From positions 432,013 to 496,012 of the forward strand of contig NW_019091439.1 in assembly GCF_001949145.1 (NCBI RefSeq): 64,000 nt of DNA, read 5' to 3'. This document shows positions 1-19,566 of this stretch, piece by piece; position 1 is the first letter of the stretch; each line of letters starts with the position of its first letter. Origin of the DNA: Acanthaster planci. Its lineage: Eukaryota > Echinodermata > Asteroidea > Valvatida > Acanthasteridae. Made by a program: the position numbers and the translations under genes. Under the pieces are notes generated by a model. It saw nothing but the letters and a program-made list of their open reading frames with translations, did no database searches and was not told where the DNA came from.

Positions 1-399
1 TGTACATAGATACACTAAGAGAACTTTGTAGTGGTGGGCAACGTGCTTAACTTAGTTTGGGCCACTTTTCATGCCCTACTGTGGTAGCAAATATTGTTCC
101 ATGGGCAGGCCTCGGAGTGTTGAAAAATATGAGGCTGCAATATGAACAGACTGATTGTAAGCATACTGTTCAAATGAATTTGGTGCATCAGAATTTGTGG
201 CCTTCGGTTGTACATATCAAAAGTTGCTGTCACATCTTGCCTTTTTCAAAAGCTGAACATTTTGGCCAAAAATGATACCTTTGCAATTGGTCATGAAATC
301 AGGAAGGTACACAGAACTTTAGAATAAACTCTAGCAGTGTCGTTCTTAAAGGTGGAGCATTATTTTATGTTTGAACAGTCAGTTAATGCTTAATCTTAC

Positions 400-3300
400 C
401 AGCCTTTGCCATGAAATACGGTGGCAATTCACCTATTGCTGTGCCAGCACCCTAAGCAAAGACAACAAATAAGTGCATATTACCATTAATTATATCCCAT
501 CATTACGTGACATTTTGAATGATTGTTGACTGAATGATTCATGCTACATATTCTTGTACATGTAGGTTCTTAAATGGGCTAAACTGTTTAAGAAATTGTA
601 TCAAGTTTCAGTAATATTTATTTTGAAGGATTGGCTCTCCTGTGGTTATTGTCAAGTACTCAATGCCTGACTGGTAGACCATGAGCCAATGGCGTGAAGC
701 TGGTAAACTTGAAAATTGGCTAAGCTCTGAAAACATCTGCTTGGCAAGAACAGGCTACCAGGCGAAATGTCATGTCATGCATGTTGTCAGCAACTGATTC
801 TTGATTGATTCCTGCTTTGCGTGTAGATCTGCCTAGCTATGAATATCTGCTCAGTAACGCAGAGAAACAGGGCTTGGACATTAAACAATGACTGCTCCTT
901 ACGGCCACAGTATTGCCTTTTATTGTGTTATTTTTATCCTTGTATCAAATGGCACTTACCCACATAAAAGCCTCCAACCTTACTTTGCTTATGACACTCC
1001 ATATTGTCATGGGATATGTGCTTACATCATCATTTGGACACACAATTCTGACAAAAAAATCATGCACTTGGACTTTAATAAGCAAGTAATATGAAAGCCA
1101 TTTTTAACATCTTATATGGAAGTGAGAAATTCTGGAGAATTTTACTAAACAGATATACACATGTGTCCAACTTCTGACACTCTACTTGATTATCATATTT
1201 AGCTACAGCATATTACATACAGTTTTGTGTATTAATCTTATGCTTTTGGCTTGATGTAGTCAACTTACCTGCACAAATTATACATTTTTGTCAAAAGTGA
1301 ATTCCCATGTCACTTCTTAGTAAATCAAATTTGTAAGCCCTATCCCGCTATTTGCCATATCAACAAACATGCCATCTAGACTCACATCCTAAATAATTTA
1401 GCTCCATTGCCACACTCACATGCAGCAAACTTTATGGACAGTACTTCAATCAGTTCATATTCAGTTCATGTACATTTTTAAGTTCACATTTGATCAATAG
1501 TTTAATGCTTTATAAAATATTAACTTCTCCTATTATTCAGAACAGACTGGTTGACAATATAGAATTCTTGTGGTATCCTATCATTTCAAAAAGTCAATGT
1601 TTTGGGCCAGTGCTACCACTGTACAAGAGAGATGTTTGTTTGGAATCATACTGCCCATACTCCTTACATCTACTATACCAATGTTATTTGTGTGTAAGAC
1701 ATTCAACGAAAACTTGAGGGGACATACTCGTCTGGGTAGGGTGGCTCAGGGAAATCCACAGATTGACACTCGAAGGCAGCCAAGGTTACTGATGCTATAT
1801 GAGGACCCTGAAAATAAGCAAATCAAAAAGAACATCTGCCACAAATCCTGCATAAAGCTGCCATTTTGGGTCATTTCTCACGGTCATCTTTCAAGTACAG
1901 GAAGCAAGGATAATGCAAGAATTGTACATTGACTTTTCCAACTTACCAGATACAGCAAAAATGTGTGAAGTCCGGTTCCCAATCCCACTGAAGACAGGAT
2001 ACCAAGGCCTATCCAATACAGGCACCACACTGCTTGTTTCCGCAAGCGTTGCACATACTTTTACAAAGACACCACATGCAAGAACTATTATTTAAGGTCT
2101 GACAAGCCGTCATGTTGGCTGAGGAAAATGTCCTCCATCGGTGAAAGAACTGTACACGGATATTAGCTATTTTTTTCCTTTTGAATATTAAACATTTAAC
2201 CCTACCCCCCCCAGGGTTGTTGGCCCTAACCTTCCCCATTCACACAAAGTTAAACACCCATATGGGACTTTGTGCACAGAGGCTGTAGGACTTTCTGAGG
2301 TATGCTAAACCCAATGCAAAAGCCAGNNNNNNNNNNNNNNNNNNNNNNNNNNNNNNNNNNNNNNNNNNNNNNNNNNNNNNNNNNNNNNNNNNNNNNNNNN
2401 NNNNNNNNNNNNNNNNNNNNNNNNNNNNNNNNNNNNNNNNNNNNNNNNNNNNNNNNNNNNNNNNNNNNNNNNNNNNNNNNNNNNNNNNNNNNNNNNNNNN
2501 NNNNNNNNNNNNNNNNNNNNNNNNNNNNNNNNNNNNNNNNNNNNNNNNNNNNNNNNNNNNNNNNNNNNNNNNNNNNNNNNNNNNNNNNNNNNNNNNNNNN
2601 NNNNNNNNNNNNNNNNNNNNNNNNNNNNNNNNNNNNNNNNNNNNNNNNNNNNNNNNNNNNNNNNNNNNNNNNNNNNNNNNNNNNNNNNNNNNNNNNNNNN
2701 NNNNNNNNNNNNNNNNNNNNNNNNNNNNNNNNNNNNNNNNNNNNNNNNNNNNNNNNNNNNNNNNNNNNNNNNNNNNNNNNNNNNNNNNNNNNNNNNNNNN
2801 NNNNNNNNNNNNNNNGTGACCCAAAGAGTGACTTCAGCATAGGAGGGTTAATGTATTTTAAAGATGTGGTATGTGGTGAAATATGGTACTTTGTGCAGAC
2901 CCAGGACAGAATGTTGAAAAGGTCTCCACGGGGAAGTTCTTCAGGTGTAAAGGTCTCCACAAGGATTCAAGAAATTAGTTTTTAGAAATAGCTCCAAGAA
3001 GGAAGAATTTTTTTCAAGTGTAATTATCCACAACAATTTGAAGTTTTTCATAAACGGGGCCTTCAGTTGACATTTCAAATCTGGAATGTAACTCTGGTTC
3101 AAATGGGAGCATTTTCAAAACAGAGTGTTTGGGCACATATTTGTGCACAAGAACAAAGCACTGTCTCCACAAGGACACATATTCCAGAGTGGTTGTGAAC
3201 ATGTACATGAATGTAGGTACTCAATAAACAAAGTGTACACATTCCTTTTGCATCACTTTATGACACTGCTGTCAAGTCACCTCCAACATAATTTCTCAGG

Positions 3301-6210
3301 GTATTTCAGTCTCAGATTTTGAAACTTATGGACTAAATCCCAATTTGAAATGGTCAAACACTGATCAGACTATAAGTTAATGTTTTACTTTTTTTATGTT
3401 CTCTGTTTTTCCGCATATCTCAATGTAAACAGTACCAGATCTAGACAGGTTGTTAAAATCAGTACAAAGGGATGGATTGGCCCATAGTCCTGTGTGTCTC
3501 ATAGTATTACTGCATTTTAATGAGCCTGAATCTGCCTTCGAATGTAAATAACAGCTCTTTGGCAACTCAGTTTACAAATCAGATTGAATATTAAGACAAA
3601 ACTTGTTCTGTTCCGACCATATGGCACCGTTAGTATTGCTGACTGACCTGGTTAAACACTGAACTGTAATGTCATCCATGATGTGTTGCTATTTTTATCT
3701 GTGCCTCCATGGTTATTATGCAGAAACCAACACTTGCCATGCCATAGCATGGGTGATAGCTCACCCATGGTGAGCCATCATAGGATTATTTCCTAAAGGT
3801 TATCAGTGCACTTCAGTACATGTACAGTTGTATGTGCTTGCACACTGGAAAGTATGCAATAAATGCACAGCGTGCATCCAGATATGAATGTGAATAACCA
3901 CATGCACAAGTACCTGTATGTTTTGCTGTTAAATAGATGCAGGTACATGTGCACATATGTGCTGTTTGTACTGATTCACCCCGCAACTGTTCTCATCTTA
4001 AAATATTCCTGTTACATTGTACAATTCAGCTTTTTATAAAAGTCTTGAATTCAAAGTACACTAATGCAAAATTTTTACACAACAACCAGCTAATGACCCT
4101 TGCATTAGTGTAATTTATAGGTTCCACACGGCTGATAGGGATTAAAATCTGAATTGTAACTGCCTTTAAATTCTCCTGAATCTTAAACTTGTTTCAGAGT
4201 ACTTTGATAGATTCAGAATGGTTTAGTCAAGCCACTAGCAGTACTGACAAGTATGGGGTTGATGTCTAACATATGGCTTCATGGTAGTTCAAATAATGTG
4301 CTACATGAACATACTGATCTGAAGTACACCCTTTACTGAGATGGAACTACTCTCATGCATTCATGTGTCCTTAACCCTAACAGTCCTCAGTCCTCCAACA
4401 GGTGAAGATTGAGGACTGTTAGGGTTAAACTTAAGCATTCATTGTGAAGACTTTGGCAAGTCACAACACCCTACACAACACAACATGGTGTCACTGCAGT
4501 GATGGCTTCTCCCTGATTAGTCTGTAGGTTACAGGGTAAGTTTTGGGAGAATTTATGGACTCTTCCCACAAAAACAACTTGAAGTCAGAAGCAAAGGGTT
4601 TTTGAGTGAAGTCCGGATTCAGGGAGTCTGAACTTGTGGTGAGTGGTACAGGGCTAGGTTATGTAGGGTTGCAGTTGGGTACTGCACAAGTCCTTTCACC
4701 AATCCAGTCGCAGCTCATCTGAATGGCTTATGAATACATGTCCAGCAGTTGATAGAAGGGCTTGTGACTTAAGTACGGACAGCTTGTGACAGACTTGAAG
4801 CAAGTGTGCATTTGTGATCATCACACAAGTAATTGGATCGTCAAGTCTGCGTTTCAATGCCAACTTTGAGCAATTACAATTTGTCAACCACTATTGGAGT
4901 TTGTCTGGTACGCAAGATATATTCTGTGCACAAGCTACCAGGGAAAAATCCACTAACGGTTGACAAATCATTATTGCTCAAACTTGCCCAAAGCTGGGGG
5001 CTCATTAAGTCAAGTTGGGACATGGCCTTATTTTTTGGAAGGCCTTTTTTTTTAACTGTGGTCTATAGTACATCACTGATTCTCACCTGTGACACCACCC
5101 AACCAGTATGACCCACATCTCTAGTAAGAAGTACATGAGCGTTGTCAGTGGCTTCCTCAGCAGAGTGATCCTGGCTCTCTCCTCTCGCTCTAAGCGATGC
5201 TGTTCCCGTATCTCATGGTGGTCCTCCGACTCCAGAGGGCTGGGTGTCTGGGCCTGGGATTGCCGGGGTCCCTTGATGAGTTCCCCAATACCGGGGGTCA
5301 GGTTGTTCTGCTGGAACATCTGGTCTGTCTCTTTCAGACGATTGATCTGAAGGGAAATGCTCATATTGCCGAGTACCCAATCACTTAAGAAGAAGACATA
5401 AATGTATGCAACACCTGAACAGATGGGGGCGACCAAACCAAATCTTGGTCACCTTTTACCCAAGGCAACTTCCACCCAGGTCAGGTTGAGTCCACAATTT
5501 ACAAACTTTTCACAAAGTTTCACAAAGTCTATAGTATTCATGGATTTCAGTATTTTTTGCACCTGCATCGAGAATACACACACAAAAAGTTTAATCTTAT
5601 CAGTCTTCGAAGAAACAATATGTTATATATGGGACAAAAGAGGACCTTTTGTGGACTCACTTAAGTGGTACCAACATACATCACATGCATCTTTCTTTGC
5701 ACTGGGCTCTTTAGGTTGGGAAACACTGTGAAACTTCTCAAAGCTGCAAACCACTTCACCACAAAAATTCGATTCCGAAACCCTGTAGCGTTACGATGCC
5801 ATGTAAACCTTCTTGCCTCAAAGGCACAAAGACTATCACGGAATTAGTGACTTCGAGTTCTCGAAGTATACATGTAAATCGACATGGTAACACATGATTT
5901 AGTTATTTATTGCAAAGGCTGCAGTATAGTGAGATGATTCTGCAAGTTTACAATTCTTCCCAACTGAACAAAAGTTATGGTCTGTCTGACCACATGCTCA
6001 ACCCCTTGTAATCGTCATGATCATGATGTGATGATGAGCAGATGAGCGATACCGATGACGATACGGCTACGCGTGGTGATAAAGACGAAGTCAATGAATG
6101 AACGTATTGATCCAGCGTTTTACCATTTCTTGTTTCAGTCCCGTGACTCGAAGACCACGTTTCTTCAACTCCTTCTTCAGCTGAGACACTTTAAACTTGG
6201 AGTAATCCAT
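400..6210 (-). CDS. VMP1: Vacuole membrane protein 1 with N-terminal SAP domain (partial, 3' end outside window)
   Basis: VMP1 is a multi-spanning ER protein with a VTT/DedA fold that acts as a lipid scramblase in autophagosome formation. Visible minus-strand exons: 6210-6124 (ATG start), 5346-5087, 2057-1947, 1807-1728, 1047-960 and 451-400, all with AG/GT borders and compatible phases. Exon 1 plus the first codons of exon 2 give a SAP domain (about residues 4-37; [20 protein letters not shown]). A charged linker leads into [20 protein letters not shown] and a hydrophobic stretch, which matches the start of the conserved VMP1 region. Later exons give [56 protein letters not shown] and [13 protein letters not shown], all diagnostic of VMP1. 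The exon for the first membrane span, between 5087 and 2057, is not visible and probably lies in the gap at 2327-2815. The last visible exon ends in phase 1 at 400, so further exons lie left of base 1. Known VMP1 proteins, as I recall them, have no SAP domain. Confidence 0.93.
2327..2815. other. Assembly gap (489 unknown bases) inside VMP1 intron
   Basis: A run of N. It interrupts the VMP1 interval that should encode roughly 30 residues around the first transmembrane helix. I see no candidate for that exon elsewhere between 2058 and 5086, so the gap is its most likely place. Open frames running through the gap have no meaning. Confidence 0.99.
4371..4427. repeat. Hairpin repeat, family 'CCTCAGTCCTCC', copy 1
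   Basis: TTAACCCTAACAGTCCTCA is followed a few bases later by its complement TGAGGACTGTTAGGGTTAA, giving a hairpin. The same unit recurs at 62756-62811, and half of it at 51726-51752. It is a dispersed repeat, probably the end of a mobile element. The class is unknown. Confidence 0.7.
5847..5874. repeat. Short sequence shared with ASPDH intron 1
   Basis: GTGACTTCGAGTTCTCGAAG followed by TATACATG nearly matches 16693-16718. Both copies lie in the first intron, about 100-250 bases downstream of exon 1, of tandem minus-strand genes, and each is near a CATGATCATGATG-like stretch. The core CTTCGAGTTCTCGAAG is almost palindromic. It is either a dispersed repeat or a shared regulatory site. Confidence 0.5.
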
Positions 6211-6480
6211 TATTACAAAAACTCAGGCACAATTATTGCTGGAACTGCCAAAACGCGTGCGAATTTACGTATCCGCGTTGTCGGCCATTTAATTCTAGCA
6301 CGTTACAATAGACTTCATCGTCAGTCCAATCACCTCATTGGTACTGTATGTACACGTCACGCGCGTATTTAGATATAGACACGTTGCGTTACAGGTACAG
6401 TTATGAAAGAGACAAAGAGGGCGTCCTGACAGTGTAGTGGAGTTGAGACGTCTGACAAGACCTGCCAGTAGGTGGGCGTG
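6211..6480 (-). promoter_or_regulatory. CpG-rich 5' region of VMP1
   Basis: Bases upstream of the VMP1 start codon are richer in CG dinucleotides than the surroundings (GCGTGCG, ATCCGCGTTGTCGG, CACGTCACGCGCG). This is expected of a housekeeping promoter or 5' UTR. No TATA box or start site can be fixed. Confidence 0.45.
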
Positions 6481-8892
6481 GCAGTTTACTACACCTGTTT
6501 TAACAACTATTCATACTAGTTTAACTAGTTTTAACTCTGGCTGGGTGTATTTCATCCTCGAGCCCTAGGCCCCTTTTAAAACTAACCTACCGCAATTATT
6601 TTCCTATTCGTAGTTTTTGAGGAGTAATGTTTCCCGACAGTTTTGTTCAATTTTACAATGTGTTTTGTGAAACTACTCTAGCCATATCTGTGGAAATGTG
6701 CCTTGTGTGCGCAATACTAAAATCTTACACAGAAAGTTGTACACGCAGCACATGCTGTTCTTTGTGATGCAAAACTTTGCTGAATGTTACATAAAACTCT
6801 GTGTATTATGCATGCTTATGTGACAACATGACAATTGCATGTGAGGGCGAGTCCATAAAATACGGAGTTGAAATTTTGCATGAAACTGAATGATTGTGTT
6901 AAGAAAAAGTTGGTACTTTAATGATGTTTAAAAAACACCAATGCGGGAGTGTGGTCATCATTTCTTGGATGTTTGCCCTCAAATGGTTTGGTGACAATCT
7001 GTGTACGATTCATTGTAAATGATCTGTTGCTCACAGTAAATTCTCTGTCAGTTTGTTTGGTATTCAAATTTTGTAAGCGGGGGCATGCCCAAGTTTCTCT
7101 TCCCCTGAATTGCTGCACAATAAGCACGGATCACTTTGTGCTTTGGCTGTAACTGATGACCTTCTTGAACAGTTTTCATCTATGAGGGCAATCTTATTTA
7201 CATTTAATACAGTTGACCGCATTGATAAGAGCACATTAATACAACATCCTGCTAATTATAGCAAGGAAATTCTCAGATCTCAATCCTTTATTTTTCATTC
7301 CTGATAATACGAGGATACTGTTATAACATCACAATCTGCAAAGTCCACAGGACCTCTTATGAATGAGGTTCAACTGCAAGAGGAAAAACAAAGACAACAC
7401 TCATCTGATGTAACAGTGGATGTTAGGCCCATACCTTTCGAAGTCAGGGGTGCTGAAAACAACTGAAAAAGGCATAAGGAAATTGAACTGTGAATATCTC
7501 CTATACTTTTGTACACAGCCAGTGAGGGAAAAAAGCTAAAATCCACAACAGCTGAAATCAGCTAAAAACCTGAGAATCTCGCCCCTGCAAAGTATGTTTA
7601 TACTCGTGTTAAGCATTCAGAGAGTGGATCGTCAGTTTACTGTTGTACCACTATGGATCGTTTCCTGTGTCCGAGGGAGAACATAGAAGATAAGTTTTCA
7701 TTAATTCATAAGGTGTAATACATGTACAGAAATTTCGTCTGAATGGAGACTCTGCTTTTACTGTTTGCTAGATACTGTAACCTTTGTGGCTAAGTATACA
7801 CTTAACAAAACTGCATTCTGGTGGCACAGCTTCTGTTACAGTGTATATTACCTTTGGCACCCTTTCATTTTCCTCTTTTATGATAAAAATGCTTATCAAT
7901 TTTGCTAGCTTTTGTTACAAGAGCAAGAACATTATTAAGGAATGACCTATAAAATGGGATTTTTGCTGATATCTTTCCACTGGTTGATAACCATCACAGA
8001 AGCCAATCTCTGATAGTCTCATTCTCATAGGTTGGGACTTTGTGATGTTTGGTGGTCTATGTCAAAAGAAGACGTACACAGCACTTTGGTAAAGACAAGC
8101 TGAGGTAACCCCGCTGTAACTGAAATTGAGCAAGGCATGAAAACTATCTGAGGCCATTTGTGGCCAGAATTTTTCTTTGGCAGTGTTTGGTTCTATCAAA
8201 GGCTCAGTATATTTTATTCTGTGATTTAACTGACACAGCAATAGCTTCATTTTGTCATTGGGCAAAACCCAAACCTGATGGCAGCTTGAGGGAGAAAATA
8301 GTAGCATCAGTGCACGGAGTGGGAAGTTTGATCCAATCAGGCTCTTTCTCAATGGTCAAGAAACATTTATACAGCAAAAGAAACTTAGTTTTGACAATGT
8401 CAATTAAACTTGAAATGAAATGACAATGTTGTCAGAAAAAATACTGCGGTTAAAAACATGAAGCTTTGAGAAAATATCTGAGTGCTGGATTAGCAAATTA
8501 AAAAAAAAAAGATGACAAGATACAGTTCATGGAATGCAGGGTGCCAATTGGGCAGGTGTACTCAGCATACTCTTTCAAATTTTGCATAACAAAGATATTT
8601 TGTCATGTGATGTAATTCAGCTTATAAAGCTCGTCAGCCAGTGGTTGCTGAGGACAGGGTACTGTAGACAGATTCTGCAAAGTCACAGATGTTCATTTTT
8701 GGAGCTTGCCCTGACGATAGCTTGGCAGCCTTCTGAGGACAGTCCAGGCTCAAGAATCAAAACTTCTTGGCAGGCCAGCGGTGGCGAACTCTTGCAAGCA
8801 GGTGTGTGCAGCAACTGGCAAACAGTCCGGACAGAGACAATTCTCTGCCGAGTCTTGGCTCAGCAATGAAAACTCTTAGGCAAACACCAGTG
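6481..8892. other. Intergenic DNA between VMP1 and ASPDH; includes ASPDH 3' UTR
   Basis: No coding exon recognised on either strand. The part nearest 8892 should be ASPDH 3' UTR. Complements of AATAAA (TTTATT) occur at 8213-8218 and 7287-7292 and could be minus-strand polyadenylation signals. The open frames here lack splice borders or family resemblance. Confidence 0.6.
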
Positions 8893-16916
<8,024 letters not shown>

Positions 16917-17480
16917 AGCACTAGTACTAGTACTAGTATTAGTCTAGTCATCACCTCCCTCGCTCGTTGCATTGCTTCCTGAGTAGCATGCAGTCCGTCG
17001 TATACGGACCGTACGCGTTCGGTGTTTGGTGCGGTTGAGTGATTTTTTTCCGTACCATGCATCAGCTATCTTGTTGAGAGCTAGGTCTTCGCTCCAACAT
17101 TGGAAATGGTGGAGACGCGCAGACAACAGACCTAGCCGTAGCTCTGCAAGGCCGTTGCGGACACGGCCTAAATATGCATAGAGTTGTGTACAAATGTCCT
17201 ACATGACGCATGCGGTTCAGAGGTCAAGAGATACAGAATCGGCACCTCGATGTGCTGTATATGCATGATTTGTGTACATGTATTCTGTACACGTACTGTA
17301 CATGTACATATGGTAAACACAATGAATCAAGCAACTTGTGGTACGTTAAAAAAAGCGCGTCCGGTTGCGGCCGGCTCACTTCTAGGCTTGCGCAGTGCGC
17401 GTGAGCCGGCTGTGCAAACCACGGACGTATATAAAAAAATATAAATTTTATTATACACGTCCGGCCGTGGTGCAAACATG
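16917..17480. promoter_or_regulatory. CpG-rich ASPDH upstream region with nested GC-rich palindromes
   Basis: CG dinucleotides are dense just upstream of the ASPDH start codon (TCGTATACGGACCGTACGCG). Further out, GCCGGCTCAC (17370-17379) and GTGAGCCGGC (17401-17410) form a perfect inverted pair. TGCAAACCACGGACGT (17413-17428) pairs with ACGTCCGGCCGTGGTGCA (17457-17474) around an AT-only core that includes TATATAAAAAAATATA. The first part fits a promoter. The palindromes could be a small mobile element or a cruciform-prone site. Confidence 0.45.
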
Positions 17481-18165
17481 ATGCATGGCCGGAAACCAGA
17501 CTACTCTTGTATTATTTTCAACGGTTGTTTCATGTGGCATTTTGTAGAAAGTATAAACATCAAATAGTTAAATTTATAGTCTCGTTCATTTTTTTCGTGT
17601 AGAAGTTTTATTTTAAAAACCAATTAATATTGAAAAAATACATGCATCTAGGAAATGGTTAATTTTTATAACATTTTAATTAGAAATAAGAGCAAAAATT
17701 ATTGAAACACTGATAACTTGTGCTAAAGCAGTGGGTAAACTGACGTTGCTATGACTCCATTTTAATTACAGAAAGGTCAACGAACTTAAAAAATTCAGTC
17801 TGTAGACTCCATATGATGATCGAGTCCATCCAGTGCGTTGAGCTGAGAGTGAGAAATTGATTTTGCCTCAGATTTTATAATTTCATCGGCCCGTAATTTC
17901 ACAAAAATTGTGCAGAAGACCCTAACTGACGTATTCCAGGTTCAGCTTACAAAAGTAAGTTTCAACAGTTGTGGAAACTGACTGAATTTTAGATGCCTCG
18001 TGTTCCTTCCCCCATCATGTCCATGCTCAGTCTCACCCAAGTCTGCTGTCACAGTCATTTTTTGTGTATGGCAGCTGTCAGACTGGTTAGGGACACCTCT
18101 TTTTAGAGCCTGTGCCTATCATCATCAGTCTAAACTTACCATCGTAGCCTCAGAGAGTCTTCCTT

Positions 18166-18386
18166 CGTAAAGAGTTCCATATATGGACAACACTTGATGC
18201 CCCTGTCATGCCTGTGCACAAACCTACAAGACTTGTCTGAAAAAAGTGTTTTCTAATGCTTGGGAATTTTCCTCGCAAAATTTTACTTTTACTTTTTTAG
18301 GATCTATGTTATCACTTTCTGATGGCTGTCAGCGTCATGAAATTTTGAGGGAAAATTAGTGTTGTCGTATATGGAACTTTTTCCCT
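18166..18386. mobile_element. MITE-like element, family M1 copy 1
   Basis: The left end AAGAGTTCCATATATGGACA and ACAC is matched at the right by GTGTTGTCGTATATGGAACT, its inverted form. The interior (CCTGTGCACAAACC, AAGACTTGTCTGAAAAA, TTTCTGATGGCTGTC) recurs at 30727-30945. Confidence 0.7.
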
Positions 18387-18516
18387 TTGTAGTTTTACAC
18401 AATCAAAGGAATAAGGAATCTTTGGGGGAGGACGTCACCACAGAATAATCCTTACCATTTCGACAGTTGACATGGTTGAACTTGAGTGCGACAGTTCCGA
18501 ACAAGTCTTATCGCTA

Positions 18517-18643
18517 TAGTAATACTGCATAAGTGATTTTGCACAGAGGCTTTGTGGGAAGGAAAAAGGGGCAATGTTTGCACCTTTTCCCTTCCCACAA
18601 TGCCTTTCTTCCATTGTGCAAAATCACCCATGCAGTAATACTA
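18517..18643. mobile_element. Near-perfect 127-bp palindromic element
   Basis: Starts TAGTAATACTGCATAAGTGA and ends with its complement TCACCCATGCAGTAATACTA. The next inner segments also pair (TTTTGCACAGAGGC against the complement of CATTGTGCAAAA, and TTTGTGGGAAGGAAAAAGG against CCTTTTCCCTTCCCACAA). A single-stranded copy would fold almost end to end. Probably a foldback MITE. Confidence 0.75.
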
Positions 18644-19566
18644 GTGAGAAGGCGTATTGATAGTGGACAGTTCCGGATTGATAATTAGATAACAATTAAC
18701 TATGTACATGTGTGATGCAACCAAGCTTGATTAGTCATGACTGTATCCGCTTCGTAAGTGTGACATCACTTCAGTTTAAACCACGTCCACCGCACATGCA
18801 CTGCACATAGAGTTACATGCATTGATCGCCGTTTACATGGAACTGGAAGTTAACGTGCAAGTTCAGTGATTGTCCAATGGGAGCCTGCAAATCGGGGCGC
18901 GTCCGCCTTTGTGATGAGGTCATTTACAAACCGGATACAGAGTCAAATCCACATTACAAGTGGCCTGCCTTAACTTAGACCCGTAAACAGGGCCCTACAT
19001 ACACGTAAGGCCCTGCTTACAAATCTAGCCTTATTCACCCTCTACAGTGTTTTGTTCTCACTTGGGTAAGAGTTTCATCTCCAGACATCACTTATTTTCC
19101 CTTGCAGTGGTTTATTAGCCATCAGAATGATAACATTTTGTAACAAATCAAATTAAGCACTGAAAATGTTGAACCATTTACTTAGAAAACGCTTAGAATT
19201 TTGCAGACCAGTGTCATGGGGTGGTACGCAGGGTGTCAATTGATGTCCGGTTATGGAACTGTTTCCCCCACTTGTTCCAATGGTCCGAGTAGGTGAATTT
19301 AACAAAAATATGTAGTCAGTTCAAAAATGTAATGTGTGACCAGTTCAAGGCAAAATATTCACTTTGCCCAAATTATGCACTGATGTAGGCTTAATTTGTT
19401 TTTATCTCAAGTTGTTTGAAAATTTCTTACCAGTGAATTTTAATATGGTTATAGAACACATTTTTCAAATTCAATTCCACTCAAGTTTCTAAGTATCGAT
19501 GAATGAATCCTGCACTGACATTAAGTTTAAAGTCACCTGGACCACTGATCTGCCCTTTTAGAAATC

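Larger units (their letters stand above)
17481..19566. other. Intergenic DNA between ASPDH and CCDC65 (divergent genes)
   Basis: No exon recognised. It holds two short inverted-repeat elements (18166-18386 and 18517-18643), then mostly AT-rich DNA up to the CCDC65 start. The CCDC65 promoter should lie near its right end, but no TATA box or convincing RFX X-box is visible there. Confidence 0.6.

Noticed and set aside
1570-1932. Plus-strand open frame with a hydrophobic stretch
   Set aside because: It is antisense to the VMP1 exon at 1807-1728, which has proper splice borders and family sequence on the minus strand.
2240-2985. Long open frames across the gap
   Set aside because: They exist only because N translates without stops.
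18466-18482. GTTGACATGGTTGAAC as an RFX X-box for CCDC65
   Set aside because: The right half does not fit RGYAAC; too degenerate.
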